A stretch of 64,000 nt of DNA, from assembly GCF_015351595.1 (NCBI RefSeq), contig NZ_JADKPT010000003.1, positions 248,001 to 312,000 on the forward strand, written 5' to 3'. Origin of the DNA: Flavobacterium sp. LC2016-12 (GTDB taxonomy: Bacteria > Bacteroidota > Bacteroidia > Flavobacteriales > Flavobacteriaceae). Under the pieces are notes generated by a model. It ran no database searches and was not told the DNA's origin. It was given only the letters and a program-made list of their open reading frames with translations. The translations under genes were made by a program, and so were the position numbers. Every line of letters starts with the position of its first letter. Position 1 is the first letter of the stretch. Below are positions 49,969 through 59,823 of this stretch, in pieces.

Positions 49969-50268
49969 ATGGAAAATATTTTTAACACTGAAAACCTGGC
50001 AAATTTAGGGCAAACACTAGAAAAGAAATTCTCTGGTATTTCGTCAAATACATTTCTGTGCGTGGGAGCTGGCTCATTGTTTCTGGCAGCAACATTAAAA
50101 CTGGCTGGAAATGGTTCGGCTGGTTCGTTTTTTGGAAAATGGGCAATTCCGCTTTTAGCCATTGGCTGCTATAAAAATTATTCAGATTCGTCTGTTTCGC
50201 AAACCACCAGCAATAAAAATGCAGAAAAAGAAAGCGTAGCAGATAATGATTCAATTGCGAGTACTTAA
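49969..50268 (+). CDS. Small two-helix membrane protein (unknown)
   Basis: This 99-residue protein has two hydrophobic stretches (FLCVGAGSLFLAATLKLAG and FFGKWAIPLLAIGCY) and a polar C-terminal tail. No family is recognised. It is located in the membrane, possibly under the same promoter as the acidic protein before it, and ends at the hairpin 50279-50333. Confidence 0.72.
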   Translation: MENIFNTENLANLGQTLEKKFSGISSNTFLCVGAGSLFLAATLKLAGNGSAGSFFGKWAIPLLAIGCYKNYSDSSVSQTTSNKNAEKESVADNDSIAST

Positions 50269-50278
50269 ATATCAATTG

Positions 50279-50333
50279 ATGTGTTTCATCTATTTTCAAT
50301 AGTCAATAAAAATAGATGAAGCACATTGATTTT
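50279..50333 (+). terminator. Terminator; contains a decoy ATG
   Basis: ATGTGTTTCATCTATTTT at 50279-50296 pairs with its near-exact complement at 50309-50326, followed by T-rich sequence. The ATG at 50316 lies in this stem, which argues that the next gene starts at 50358. Confidence 0.8.
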
Positions 50334-50357
50334 TATTGCTCCAAAAAATTACCTGTT

Positions 50358-50843
50358 ATGAATCTTTATCTAATTTTTCAAATAATAATTGTAGCAATTG
50401 CCGCAACATCAACCATGACCTTATTTAGTTATGCAGCATCCGCGCGTTATAGAGAAGTATACAAAGAGCCCTTATTACTTACTTATTTGATGCATAATTT
50501 TAAAATCAACCTCTCAAATGCTTCAAAAAACATATTGGGCTGGATGATACATTATGGCATTGGGGTGTTTTTTGTAATTGTTTACCATTACTTTTGGGCA
50601 AGTAACATATTCCAATTATCCATTTTACACGCGCTTATACTAGGCATTGCCAGTGGAATTATCGGAATCATCAGTTGGATGATTTTCTTTAAAATTTCGC
50701 ATTTTCAGCAGCGTATTGATTTCAGAGGCTTTTACATACAATTATTCATTGCCCATATTATTTTTGCCCTTACTGCTACTGCAGTTTATGCTATTTCAAT
50801 AACTGTCACTTTACTAACAAATGCTTATTTTACGCCAAAGTGA
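50358..50843 (+). CDS. Four-helix membrane protein (unknown)
   Basis: From ATG 50358 this is a 161-residue polytopic protein with about four helices (LIFQIIIVAIAATSTMTLF, YGIGVFFVIVYHYFW, ALILGIASGIIGIISWMIF, FIAHIIFALTATAVYAIS). No recognised signature residues. It has a strong terminator 44 bp downstream. It is located in the inner membrane and its function is unknown. Confidence 0.78.
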   Translation: MNLYLIFQIIIVAIAATSTMTLFSYAASARYREVYKEPLLLTYLMHNFKINLSNASKNILGWMIHYGIGVFFVIVYHYFWASNIFQLSILHALILGIASGIIGIISWMIFFKISHFQQRIDFRGFYIQLFIAHIIFALTATAVYAISITVTLLTNAYFTPK

Positions 50844-50886
50844 TTTGTCAAAATCCAAGAAATTAAAATCTTTCACACTAATTCAT

Positions 50887-50927
50887 AAAAAAAGAATGGC
50901 GCTAATTAATAGCGCCATTCTTTTTTT
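50887..50927. terminator. Bidirectional terminator
   Basis: GAATGGCGCTA pairs with TAGCGCCATTC with a 5-nt loop, with A and T runs on both sides, between convergent genes. Confidence 0.93.
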
Positions 50928-50948
50928 AAATTCTAATTTTATTTTATT

Positions 50949-52181
50949 TTATTTCTTGTCAATTTTATAAAGTCGGCCCTGGTCAGTAATTGCATATAAG
51001 GCTCCGTCATTGCCTTGTGTAATATCTCTAAAACGTTGGTCCTCTCCTTCTAAAAGTCTTTCTTCACCAATTACTTTATTGTTTTCTATGGCGAGACGAA
51101 CAATATGCATACCGCTTAAAGCTCCAATAAAAAGGTTGTTTTGCCATTCCGGAATACGATTTCCAGTGTAGAAAGTCATTCCGCTTGGCGACACCACCGG
51201 ATCCCAATAATAAACCGGTTGTTCCATGCCATCTTGTTTCTGAATCCCTGCTCCTATTGCTGGTCCGTCATATTCAATTCCGTAGGTAATAACAGGCCAT
51301 CCGTAATTAGCACCTGGTTTTAAACGGTTAATTTCGTCTCCACCTCTTGGTCCGTGCTCGGCTAGCCAAATTTCGTTGGTCACCGGATTAAGAGCCAATC
51401 CTTGTGGGTTTCGGTGTCCAATCGAATACAATTCTGGCAAAGCACCGGCTCCAGTAAAGGGTGGATTCCCTGTTGCGGCTTGTCCGTTTTTAGTTATTCT
51501 GACTACTTTTCCTAAGGCTGCTGTGACAGATTGAGCTAATGGTCTGGTTTGTAATACAGAACGTTCTCCTGTACTAACAACCAAATTTCCGGTTTGATCA
51601 AAAAGGATACGTCCGCCATAATGCAGATTACTAGGGTTTGCGGGATTAGCACGATAAATTACGACCGCGCCTTCTATCGTTTTTTCATCTGCCGATAATT
51701 TCCCTTTAGCTACTGACGTCTGATTTCCGCCTGATGATGCTTCAGAAAAAACCCAATAAATCATTCGGTTTGTAGAAAATTCAGGATCAAGACACAATCC
51801 TAACAATCCTCCCTGACCATCGGGATTCACTGTTGGAATTCCCGTTATTGGACTGCTTACCTCTCCTGCGACAGTAACAATACGCATTGTTCCCGCTTTT
51901 TGAGTAACCAATAATCTTCCATCAGGAAGACTTTTTACTCCCCACGGGCTAGTTAAGGATGAAGTTATGACTTTTCCTTCGTAGCCGGTATTCGTTTGTA
52001 AACCACCAATTCGCGTTTGTCCTGCAAAGGCCGGACTATAGGTGGTATTGGCAGGTTTATTTTCTACCGGGTTCGTTGGTGTTCCGGGATCCGGATTTAT
52101 AACAGGATCTTTGTCATTTGAGCAGCCACAAGCAATAAGCAAGGCACTCGACAAAATGGTAATGTAGTTACGGTGTAGCAT
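50949..52181 (-). CDS. PQQ-dependent soluble-glucose-dehydrogenase-like lipoprotein
   Basis: This 410-residue lipoprotein (lipobox IACGC region, residue about 17-20) has a six-bladed GSDH/sorbosone-dehydrogenase propeller: SPWGVKSLPDGRLLVTQKAG, GLLGLCLDPEFSTNRMIYW, GHRNPQGLALNPVTNEIWLAEHGPRGGDEIN and YYWDPVVSPSGMTFYTG. The His, Arg and Asp residues of the PQQ site in GHRNPQG are present. It oxidises an aldose in the periplasm or on the cell surface, with PQQ from outside or from biosynthesis elsewhere. Confidence 0.93.
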   Translation of the reverse strand: MLHRNYITILSSALLIACGCSNDKDPVINPDPGTPTNPVENKPANTTYSPAFAGQTRIGGLQTNTGYEGKVITSSLTSPWGVKSLPDGRLLVTQKAGTMRIVTVAGEVSSPITGIPTVNPDGQGGLLGLCLDPEFSTNRMIYWVFSEASSGGNQTSVAKGKLSADEKTIEGAVVIYRANPANPSNLHYGGRILFDQTGNLVVSTGERSVLQTRPLAQSVTAALGKVVRITKNGQAATGNPPFTGAGALPELYSIGHRNPQGLALNPVTNEIWLAEHGPRGGDEINRLKPGANYGWPVITYGIEYDGPAIGAGIQKQDGMEQPVYYWDPVVSPSGMTFYTGNRIPEWQNNLFIGALSGMHIVRLAIENNKVIGEERLLEGEDQRFRDITQGNDGALYAITDQGRLYKIDKK

Positions 52182-52876
52182 CGATATGTAGGTTAAGGAT
52201 TAATAATCAATTAACTGAATACTAGTTATTTGCATCAAATATCCAAAATCTGAAACGAATAACTTTATATAATTAATCGTAAATTTTATACAATTTATTG
52301 TAAATCAGGTTAAAATATATTTTTCGAATTTATTTGAATAGCAATATTAATCGTTGCTTACTTTTTAAACTTATTATTTAGATAACAAACAATTTCAATA
52401 ATAGTCTTAACTTTTAGTTTTTATTCTGAAATAGACTTTTGAGACGTGACCTAAACGATTTAATATAGTATAGCGTTGCATTATATTGTTCTCCAAGGTT
52501 GAAACCTCGGCCTGTGTTTAAAATAAATTGTCGCAATAAAACTCAAATATAGCCCGAGGTTTCAACCTTGGGAGACATAACGTAACATCCTAATACATTA
52601 CAATCATATGGTAATGCATTTGTTTTGTCCTAATGGTTTAAAATAGATTGTCACAATAAAATTCAATTATAACCCAATGTTTCAACCTTGGGAAGCAAAA
52701 CGCAATAAAATCTGATAATTATGAAATCGTCAGACTGAATGTTATAAAAATTTTCCTCTTTTTCAATTTTATATTTGTTGTATTAGCCAGTATTACAATT
52801 CGGTAAATTATTTTAAGCTGTATTTCTATATAGTTTGGGGTTATTCACTCATTTTCTAACGCTTCAATTCTAACTT
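52182..52876. other. Long non-coding gap with repeat elements
   Basis: This 695-bp AT-rich interval contains the palindromic element at 52490-52575 and a partial second copy at about 52637-52702. No gene-like frame or recognisable RNA was seen. The ligD promoter must lie in the last 100 bp. Confidence 0.6.
52490..52575. repeat. Inverted-repeat element, CCAAGGTTGAAACCTCGG arms, plus partial copy
   Basis: The arm at 52490-52510 is inverted at 52554-52575 with one extra base. The right half recurs at about 52637-52702 (AAATAGATTGTCACAATAAA and TTTCAACCTTGGG), so it is a dispersed intergenic repeat. Confidence 0.82.
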
Positions 52877-55423
52877 ATGTCACTTTCCAAATACAACAAA
52901 AAAAGAGATTTTAAGCAAACACAAGAACCAAAAGGTAAAGTTGAAAAATCTGCCAATAAATTGATTTTTGTGGTGCAAAAACATGCCGCTTCGCATTTGC
53001 ATTATGACTTTAGACTTGAAATGGATGGTGTTCTTAAAAGTTGGGCAGTTCCAAAAGGACCTTCAATGGATCCTGATGTGAAGCGACTTGCTATGATGGT
53101 TGAAGATCATCCTTATAGTTATAAAGATTTTGAAGGAACTATTCCGGCTGGAAATTATGGTGCCGGAAATGTTATTGTTTGGGATAATGGAACTTATATT
53201 CCTTCAGAGAAAACAGCATCGCCTGAACGAACCTTGTTGGCAAATTTAAAAAAAGGGCGTTTGAGTTTTGTTCTGAATGGTAAAAAACTCAAAGGTGAAT
53301 TCTCTTTAGTTAAATTAAATGGAAAACAGGAAAATGCCTGGTTACTGATTAAAAAAAATGATAAATATGTGAATGATACCGACATATTAGAAAAAGATAA
53401 ATCAGTAATTTCCAAAAGGACTTTAGCTGATTTGGGTGAAAAAACAAAAGAAGTAGCAACTTCTAAAGAAGAAAATCAAACCCAACAAACAATTAAAAAG
53501 ACGGACAAACCTGCCGAATTCATTAAACCGATGTTGGCCACAATCACCGATAAGGCATTTGATGATGAAGACTGGATTTTCGAAAACAAATACGACGGTT
53601 ACAGAACTATCGCGGTCATTAACCCAAATGAAGATGTTGAATTATACAGCAGAAACGAAATTTCTTTCAATACCAATTTTAAACCTATTGCTGAAGAATT
53701 AAAAAAAATCGATCATGCAGTTGTATTAGATGGTGAGGTTGTAGTAGAAGATGAACAAGGCAAAGCCAGTTTTCAATTGCTTCAGAATTATCTTAAAACA
53801 GGTTTTGGAAATTTAAAATATTATGTATTCGATCTGTTGAATTTAGATGGAAACCTGGTTACTAAACTATCCACTCTGGATCGAAAAGAGCTTTTAAAAA
53901 TTCTATTCAACAAATATAAATTCAACAATATATTCTATGCCGATCATTCTGTTGGAGACGGAATAAAACAGTTTGAACTTGCTACAAAAAATAAAGAAGA
54001 AGGGATTGTGGCCAAAAAAGCTGACAGTATTTATTTATCAGACAAACGCTCACATGACTGGCTAAAAATTAAAACCGCCAATCAGGAGGAAGTAATTATT
54101 ATTGGAATAACTGAACCTAAGAATTCCAGAAAGCATTTTGGTGCTATTTTAATGGCACAGTATTACGGAAAAAGACTTCAGTATATTGGAAAATGCGGTA
54201 CCGGTTTTACAGAACAAATATTAGAAGAATTGTATACTAAATTACAGCCGTATTTTATTGCCGACTCTCCTTTAACTGAAAAAACAGGTCTTCGAGATAC
54301 AATTCAGTGGGTAAAACCAAAGTTGGTCTGCCAGATCAAATTCTCTGAATGGACAGCTGATAAACGCCTGAGACATCCCGTTTATCTCGGTTTGAGAATA
54401 GACAAAAAACCAAATGAAGTTTTTCTGCCAACTGATACTAAAAATAAAACGGAATTAAAAAAAGAAGAAAAAATGACTGATACTACTCAAAAAAACAAAA
54501 CAGAAAATGATTATGATTTGAAAGTGGGAAAAACGGTTCTTCATTTGACTAATCAAAATAAAATATATTTTCCGGATGACAAAATTACCAAAGGTGACAT
54601 TGTTCAGTATTACAATGAAGTAGCTGACTTTATACTTCCCTATCTTAAAAATCGTCCGCAATCGATGAACCGTTTCCCAAACGGAATAGCCGGTACCAGT
54701 TTTTACCAAAAAGAAGTGGACGTCGAAAAAAGTCCGTCCTGGCTGAAAACAAAAAAAATTTTCTCAGAATCGAATGATGCTGATGTAAACTATTTGATTT
54801 GCAACAATAAAGAAACCTTACTTTATATGGCAAATTTGGGTTGTATTGAAATCAATCCGTGGAATTCTACCATACAGCATATAGAAAATCCGGATTGGCT
54901 GGTTATCGATATAGATCCTGATAACCAAGATTTTACCGAAGTTGTAAAGACAGCTTTAACCGTAAAAGAAGTCATGGATGAACTGGAAACCGAATGTTTA
55001 TGCAAAACTTCAGGAGCTACCGGATTACATGTTTATATTCCGTTAGGGGCTCAATATGACTATGATTCGACTAAAATCTTAGCTGAATTAATAGCCAAAG
55101 AAGTACAATCACGCTTACCGGATACCACAACTTTGGAAAGAAGCATCAAAAAAAGAGATCGCAAAATTTATATCGACTTTTTACAAAACAGACATGGGCA
55201 AACATTGGCAGCACCGTATTCCGTTCGCCCTAAACCGGGTGCGACAGTTTCTACACCTTTAGAATGGAGTGAAGTAAACGATGATTTGCATCCGTCTCAA
55301 TTTACTATCAAAAATGTTTTGAGTCGTTTTGAGAAAAAAGGTGATTTATGGAAACCCGTTTTAGAAAAAGGAGCCAACGTCAAAAAAATCATCAAAAAAA
55401 TTGAAGATCGCCACAGAAGTTAA
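52877..55423 (+). CDS. ligD: Multifunctional NHEJ DNA ligase LigD
   Basis: This 848-residue protein has the PE-LIG-POL order. The N-terminal 3'-phosphoesterase is at about 10-165 ([26 protein letters not shown]). The ATP-dependent ligase is at about 220-540, with the adenylation Lys in [10 protein letters not shown] and the C-terminal OB fold. A Lys-rich linker leads to the primase-polymerase (about 560-845, [33 protein letters not shown]). It repairs double-strand breaks with Ku. Its stop overlaps the Ku stop by 4 bp in convergent orientation. Confidence 0.97.
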   Translation: MSLSKYNKKRDFKQTQEPKGKVEKSANKLIFVVQKHAASHLHYDFRLEMDGVLKSWAVPKGPSMDPDVKRLAMMVEDHPYSYKDFEGTIPAGNYGAGNVIVWDNGTYIPSEKTASPERTLLANLKKGRLSFVLNGKKLKGEFSLVKLNGKQENAWLLIKKNDKYVNDTDILEKDKSVISKRTLADLGEKTKEVATSKEENQTQQTIKKTDKPAEFIKPMLATITDKAFDDEDWIFENKYDGYRTIAVINPNEDVELYSRNEISFNTNFKPIAEELKKIDHAVVLDGEVVVEDEQGKASFQLLQNYLKTGFGNLKYYVFDLLNLDGNLVTKLSTLDRKELLKILFNKYKFNNIFYADHSVGDGIKQFELATKNKEEGIVAKKADSIYLSDKRSHDWLKIKTANQEEVIIIGITEPKNSRKHFGAILMAQYYGKRLQYIGKCGTGFTEQILEELYTKLQPYFIADSPLTEKTGLRDTIQWVKPKLVCQIKFSEWTADKRLRHPVYLGLRIDKKPNEVFLPTDTKNKTELKKEEKMTDTTQKNKTENDYDLKVGKTVLHLTNQNKIYFPDDKITKGDIVQYYNEVADFILPYLKNRPQSMNRFPNGIAGTSFYQKEVDVEKSPSWLKTKKIFSESNDADVNYLICNNKETLLYMANLGCIEINPWNSTIQHIENPDWLVIDIDPDNQDFTEVVKTALTVKEVMDELETECLCKTSGATGLHVYIPLGAQYDYDSTKILAELIAKEVQSRLPDTTTLERSIKKRDRKIYIDFLQNRHGQTLAAPYSVRPKPGATVSTPLEWSEVNDDLHPSQFTIKNVLSRFEKKGDLWKPVLEKGANVKKIIKKIEDRHRS

Positions 55424-56202
55424 GATGATTTTTTCTTTTTAGTTTCCAGACTGGCTTTTAGCATTTCCATAAGATCATCTGTCTGTTTGTGGACCACTTT
55501 AAGTTCTGTCGGTTTTTTAGGCGCTTTTCCTTTGGCTTTCTTTTTAATGATATCTAAAAGTTTGGCGGTATATTCATCTTTAAAACTGCTGATATCAAAT
55601 TTCTCGGTTAGCTGATCAATTAATTTTTCAGCCATATCCATTTCTTTTGCACTTGTAGATTTAGCGACTGGCGGAAGTTTTAATTCGGATGGATCCCTAA
55701 CTTCCTGTTCAAAACGGATTCGGTTTAAAACAATTACATCTTTATAGGGTTTTAAAATCGCCAGGCTTTCTTTATTTCGCAGCACAAAACTCGTTACGCC
55801 CACTTTTCCGGACGCCGCCAGCGCATCACGAAGCAAAGCATAGGCTTTCATTGCGCCTTTATCTGGTTCCAAAAAATAAGGCTGTTCGTAGTAAATACTA
55901 TCAATTTCTTTTTCAGCGACAAAACTTTGAATATCAATCGTTTTGGTTTTTATCGCATCGGCAGCCTGAAAATCCTCTTCCTCCAGAATTACATATTTGT
56001 CTTCGATTTTATAACCTTTTATGATGTTTCCGTAAGCTACTTCTTTTCCTGTATTTTCATTAAATCTTTTAAATATAATGTTTGAAAGGTCTTTTGCATC
56101 GAGCATATCCAAATCAAGACTACTCTCCTGCACTGCCGAAAATAACTTAATCGGAATATTAATTAAACCAAAACTGATTGAACCTGTCCATATTGACCTC
56201 AT
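55420..56202 (-). CDS. ku: NHEJ DNA-end-binding protein Ku
   Basis: This 260-residue protein is a prokaryotic Ku: [24 protein letters not shown] at the N-terminus, then HATPase-unrelated core blocks [35 protein letters not shown] and the Lys-rich C-terminal tail that recruits LigD. It is the homodimeric ring that loads on DNA ends. Convergent with ligD (shared 4 bp at the stops). The cassette array starts 244 bp upstream of its start codon. Confidence 0.96.
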   Translation of the reverse strand: MRSIWTGSISFGLINIPIKLFSAVQESSLDLDMLDAKDLSNIIFKRFNENTGKEVAYGNIIKGYKIEDKYVILEEEDFQAADAIKTKTIDIQSFVAEKEIDSIYYEQPYFLEPDKGAMKAYALLRDALAASGKVGVTSFVLRNKESLAILKPYKDVIVLNRIRFEQEVRDPSELKLPPVAKSTSAKEMDMAEKLIDQLTEKFDISSFKDEYTAKLLDIIKKKAKGKAPKKPTELKVVHKQTDDLMEMLKASLETKKKKSS

Positions 56203-56373
56203 GATTTCTTTGTTTTAAATTGACCTTAAATTTAAGGCAGAGTCGTGATTTTCTATTATATGATATTGGGAATGTTTTATAAAATAATGCGTTGAAATAG
56301 GTTTTTACATTTTGGTTGTTGCGTAATTTATATAATTTGGATAAAAGAAATTGCTATATTTGGTAATGAATAA

Positions 56374-56446
56374 TGTGTGATTAAAACTACACATATCTAC
56401 CTTGATTTGGGTAGCTTTGTGTGATTATGTCACACATATAAATAAG
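56374..56446. promoter_or_regulatory. Candidate attI-like region at the array's left edge
   Basis: Upstream of the first cassette, TGTGTGATTA occurs at 56374-56383 and 56418-56427, followed by the inverted TCACACA at 56430-56436. An imperfect dyad joins CTACACATATCTACC (56387-56401) with GGTAGCTTTGTGTG. The sequence then reads AAATAAG before the crossover. No attC arm lies left of it. Direct and inverted repeats next to the first GTT are what an attI would show, but no integrase is adjacent. The gap 56203-56522 has no gene. Confidence 0.4.
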
Positions 56447-56522
56447 TTATGCGATATTTTGGCCAAAAAAGGAAGAATCGAATAATTCAATTAAACATAT
56501 TATACTTTATAAATTTTAAAAA

Positions 56523-56969
56523 ATGAGTGAAATAATAATTGGAAGTCTTTATCATCAAATTTTAGATAATCTTTTAAAAGAAATAGATTTGTCTATACTT
56601 CCTTTATATGGAGAAAATGAAATTTATAGAATGAATTCGGATAGATATGGTAAAGTAAAAATAAAATTAGATATTGAAAAAGATACTGAAAAAATAGAAT
56701 ATGCCCGTAGCATAAATAACAAATGTGTAAATCCCACGAATTTTTACACATATGAATGGGAAGTTAAGGAAGAAAAACTTCCGAAATATTTTGAAGAGTA
56801 TATTAAACCCGAAATATTACGATTTATTGAAATTTTGTCCACATTTAACAATGATAAAGCTATTGTTTTAAAATTTTCCGTTGTTGATGGAGAATATAAA
56901 AATTCAGAAAGACCCGCACATCATCTTGCTACAAAATATGCTTTAATTGAATTATTTAGACAAGTATAA
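56523..56969 (+). CDS. Cassette 1: unknown soluble protein
   Basis: This 148-residue protein has no signal peptide or membrane segment and no recognised family. It starts MSEIIIGSLYHQILDN. It has mixed charge, with a segment FYTYEWEVKEEKLPKYFEEYIKPE and a C-terminal PAHHLATKYALIELF. The start codon lies 76 bp after the cassette's GTTATGCGAT and the stop lies 9 bp before the site arm. It is the first gene of the array and could be expressed from a promoter left of it. Confidence 0.75.
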   Translation: MSEIIIGSLYHQILDNLLKEIDLSILPLYGENEIYRMNSDRYGKVKIKLDIEKDTEKIEYARSINNKCVNPTNFYTYEWEVKEEKLPKYFEEYIKPEILRFIEILSTFNNDKAIVLKFSVVDGEYKNSERPAHHLATKYALIELFRQV

Positions 56970-56978
56970 AAAAACATC

Positions 56979-57110
56979 GCATAACACACACTACAAGCAA
57001 TTTGGGCATTTGGCTTAATTGAAAGATTGGTTTGTATTTGAAAGATTTGGCAAATCCGAAAGATAACGCTGATTTAACCCCAAACTGCTTGTAGCGCGGG
57101 AACGTTGTAG
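56979..57110 (+). other. attC-like site 1
   Basis: Left outer arm GCATAAC at 56979-56985, inner stem CTACAAGCAATTTGGG at 56991-57006 with CCCAAACTGCTTGTAG at 57079-57094, right outer GTTGTAG at 57104-57110. Length 132 bp. Cassette 1 starts GTTATGCGATATTTT and ends AAAACATCGCATAAC: 14 of 15 complementary. Confidence 0.88.
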
Positions 57111-57139
57111 CCAATTTTAAAGAACCGAAGAAGAAATCA

Positions 57140-57844
57140 ATGACATTACAGAAAATTAAAAACGCATTTAACCAATATTTTAAAATTTGGTGGATTCCTA
57201 TTCTAAGCTACTTAATTCCCTTTGGAATATATTTAATTGGCGATGGTTTTAAAAGTGATGCAATAATAGATTTTTCTTTAGTAATATTTTTTATCAATAT
57301 TTTAGGCAATATAACTTCATCAATTGTTCAGATTGTTATTAAAAAATGGTTTTACTTAATTCCTCAAATCGGAATTTCTTTTTTCCTTTTTTTCTATGTC
57401 TCTATTTTTTTTACTTTTTCCCCTCCGGATTATTATGGAGCAAACAAAACTATACCGAAGGGCATTGAAATATACAAACCGATAGAAAACGAACCAACTA
57501 AAACGGAATTTGAAAAATATGATTTGATTTTATCATCAGGTGGGCAACCTGGAATTTACAACTATTATACAAACAAAAAACCAACTGAATCAGGTAATTT
57601 CTATATTAAAGCTTTCGAAATAACATCAAATGATAAATTATCGGAAGACAGAATGAAGATACGCTCAAAAGTTAAAGTAGAAAATTTTGAAACTACAATT
57701 TATTCAGGGGAGTTTACAATTTATGAAGGCCCTTGGGGAGATAAATATGGTGCAAGAATTGAATTATGGTTTGAACCTTCAAATGGGAATAAGGATTATA
57801 AAATTGCCGAAAGAAATTACATTGTTGAAGGTTGGATGAGATAA
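57140..57844 (+). CDS. Cassette 2: unknown membrane protein
   Basis: This 234-residue protein has three hydrophobic helices in its first 95 residues (WWIPILSYLIPFGIYLIG, AIIDFSLVIFFINILGNITSSIV, FYLIPQIGISFFLFFYVSIFF), then a soluble domain of about 130 residues with no recognised family. The soluble part has two strands-like blocks (KYDLILSSGGQPGIYNYYT, RIELWFEPSNGN). The start is 35 bp after the site and the stop 7 bp before the next arm, a tight fit to the cassette. Confidence 0.75.
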   Translation: MTLQKIKNAFNQYFKIWWIPILSYLIPFGIYLIGDGFKSDAIIDFSLVIFFINILGNITSSIVQIVIKKWFYLIPQIGISFFLFFYVSIFFTFSPPDYYGANKTIPKGIEIYKPIENEPTKTEFEKYDLILSSGGQPGIYNYYTNKKPTESGNFYIKAFEITSNDKLSEDRMKIRSKVKVENFETTIYSGEFTIYEGPWGDKYGARIELWFEPSNGNKDYKIAERNYIVEGWMR

Positions 57845-57853
57845 AAAAACTGG

Positions 57854-57985
57854 CTACAACACACGCTACAAGCAATTTGGGCATTTGGCTTAATGGGAAA
57901 ATTGGTTTGTATTTGGAAGATTTGGCAAATCCGAAAGATAATGCTGATTTACTCCCAAACTGCTTGTAGCGAGAGAACGTTATAT
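57854..57985 (+). other. attC-like site 2
   Basis: Left arm CTACAAC at 57854-57860, inner stem 57864-57881 with 57954-57971, right GTTATAT at 57979-57985. Length 132 bp. Cassette 2 starts GTTGTAGCCAATTTT and ends AAAACTGGCTACAAC: 14 of 15 complementary. Confidence 0.88.
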
Positions 57986-58179
57986 GATAGTTATCGCCGA
58001 AAATACGCTAACGAAAATCATAAGAAAATCACGCATTTAGTTGCGCATAAAAATTGAAAAGAGAAATTCTGAAATTCGAGTTTTTAAAAAGTTGATGTTT
58101 AATAGCGAAAACTTGAAAACAGGAATATGAAAAGCAGAAACTTGAAAATTGGGTGAAATTAGACCGAAATAGCAAAAAA

Positions 58180-58605
58180 ATGAAAACAATTAATTTAGAA
58201 TTTTCACTTAAAGCAATTTGGATTGTATTTATTCTAATTACTATTTATATTTTTAGTTGGATAACATTTCTCAATTTCACATTTGGAAATATTGTAACGA
58301 CTAAATACACAATATGGAATCTTATCATTCCAAATATTTTCACACTCGGAATATTAATTATTTATACAAAAGAAATATTAATGGGATATAATCCTAAATC
58401 CAAAAGCCGAAATTTAAAGTCATTTGTTTTCTTTACTATACTAATATTAATTTTGACTTTAATACAAATTCCACAATTCGAAATAATATTTGATGAAAAT
58501 AATTCAAAATATTGGCAAATAGTTTTGTCTCTAATAATTGTCTTAACTTCATATTTTGGAATTATTTTAAATAGAGTTTTAAAAATTAAAGGATTGAAAA
58601 ATTAG
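58180..58605 (+). CDS. Cassette 3: four-helix membrane protein (unknown)
   Basis: From ATG 58180 this is a 141-residue protein. An in-frame GTG at 58153 would add nine polar residues. Four hydrophobic helices are visible (AIWIVFILITIYIFSWITF, WNLIIPNIFTLGILIIYT, FVFFTILILILTLIQIP, WQIVLSLIIVLTSYFGIIL). No family is recognised. The 200 bp between the site and the start hold no other frame, so it may have a leader or its own promoter. Confidence 0.75.
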   Translation: MKTINLEFSLKAIWIVFILITIYIFSWITFLNFTFGNIVTTKYTIWNLIIPNIFTLGILIIYTKEILMGYNPKSKSRNLKSFVFFTILILILTLIQIPQFEIIFDENNSKYWQIVLSLIIVLTSYFGIILNRVLKIKGLKN

Positions 58606-58640
58606 CTGTTAAAATCGTACTTTCGACAAAAATAACCATC

Positions 58641-58772
58641 ATATAACAGCCGTTACACAAGATTTGGGCATTATGCTGAATTTAAAAATAGTCTTCTATT
58701 TGGAAGATTTGGCAAATCCGAAGAAAGGTCTTAATTTAACCCCAAACCTCGTGTAGCGTCAGAACGTTAGCA
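58641..58772 (+). other. attC-like site 3
   Basis: Left arm ATATAAC at 58641-58647 and right GTTAGCA at 58766-58772, 132 bp. The inner stem is a variant (TTACACAAGATTTGGG with CCCAAACCTCGTGTAG), with base changes on both arms that keep the pairing. Cassette 3 starts GTTATATGATAGTTAT and its end matches 15 of 16. Confidence 0.87.
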
Positions 58773-58828
58773 GTAATAAAACCAGAACTTGTGTCCTAAA
58801 AAGGCTTATTAAAAGTAAAATATTGATT

Positions 58829-59179
58829 ATGAAGGAAAATGAATTTGATTTCCTAAAAGGGAATAAAGGAAGTAATGGCGAAATCACTCCTTTCTTTATT
58901 AGAAAAATTGAATTAACTAATGAAGTAACCGGAAATGAAAAATTTCTACAATGCTTAAATTTATGTTTGACTCAAGATTTATCCAATAATGATTCTCAAA
59001 TTTCTATTGAATTCTATAACATCAATAATAAAGATATTCTTAACCTCGGTTTACCACAACTAACAGGACTTCAAATCGACAATATCGCGAATAGACAAAT
59101 GGAAAATTGCAATTTTCACGTTTTTGATTATGAAGACGGAGAATATGATTTCTATTGCGAAAAAATAAATATCAAATAA
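58829..59179 (+). CDS. Cassette 4: small unknown protein
   Basis: This 116-residue protein from ATG 58829 begins MKENEFDFLKGNKGSNGE. No hydrophobic segment. It has a C-terminal acidic part (CNFHVFDYEDGEYDFYCEKINIK). No family is recognised. It is soluble and in the cytoplasm. The cassette is the shortest complete one (554 bp). Confidence 0.72.
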   Translation: MKENEFDFLKGNKGSNGEITPFFIRKIELTNEVTGNEKFLQCLNLCLTQDLSNNDSQISIEFYNINNKDILNLGLPQLTGLQIDNIANRQMENCNFHVFDYEDGEYDFYCEKINIK

Positions 59180-59193
59180 TATCACTTTACTAC

Positions 59194-59326
59194 TGCTAAC
59201 AGGTGCTACAACGGATTTGGGCATTTGGCTTAATGGAAAGATAGTTTCGTATTTGGGATGTTTTGGCTAATCCGAAAATAGAGCTCAATTTAGTCCCAAA
59301 CCCGCTGTAGTACCAGAACGTTGGCG
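59194..59326 (+). other. attC-like site 4
   Basis: Left arm TGCTAAC at 59194-59200, right GTTGGCG at 59320-59326, 133 bp. The inner stem is GCTACAACGGATTTGGG with CCCAAACCCGCTGTAGT, with covarying positions compared with sites 1 and 2. Cassette 4 starts GTTAGCAGTAATAAA and its end matches 14 of 15. Confidence 0.87.
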
Positions 59327-59351
59327 GTTATTTCACAACGGAAGCAAGATA

Positions 59352-59810
59352 ATGGAAGAAAACGAAGATAAAAAGGAAATATATTTTAAACGTGTTTATG
59401 ACAATATCAAAAATATTGGTTATCATACAACCGCAATAATGGAAGAAGAAAACTTCACTCCTTTTGCGTACTCGACGGGCATATTTGAAAACTTTAAAAT
59501 ACCTGAATTATTCATTTCAGGACTTGGGCCAAATCTATCAGGTGAACTAATTAAAAACTATGTCGAAAAATTTAAATTTGGAAAAGTTCCTTTAAATGAA
59601 AGACTTGATAATTTAAACGAAAAGTTTCCAGTTTACTTAATAAAAGTTGGTAATGAAGACTTGACCGAATATACTCTAACTTCAATTAAATTTTATGAAA
59701 AGCGTAATTATGAATATTTGCAACTCGTTTTTCCAGATTTAAATGGAAATTTTCCGAATGAAAGTAACTATGATTACGACCAAAAAATAATTGGAGAATT
59801 CAACGCTTAA
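59352..59810 (+). CDS. Cassette 5: DUF4262 protein
   Basis: This 152-residue protein has the DUF4262 motifs IKNIGYHTTAIMEEENFTPFAYSTGIF (fragments), IPELFISGL and YLQLVFPDLNGNFPNE. The family is small, soluble and of unknown function. The start is 25 bp after the site and the stop 13 bp before the next arm. Confidence 0.85.
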   Translation: MEENEDKKEIYFKRVYDNIKNIGYHTTAIMEEENFTPFAYSTGIFENFKIPELFISGLGPNLSGELIKNYVEKFKFGKVPLNERLDNLNEKFPVYLIKVGNEDLTEYTLTSIKFYEKRNYEYLQLVFPDLNGNFPNESNYDYDQKIIGEFNA

Positions 59811-59823
59811 ATAAAGAAACAAC

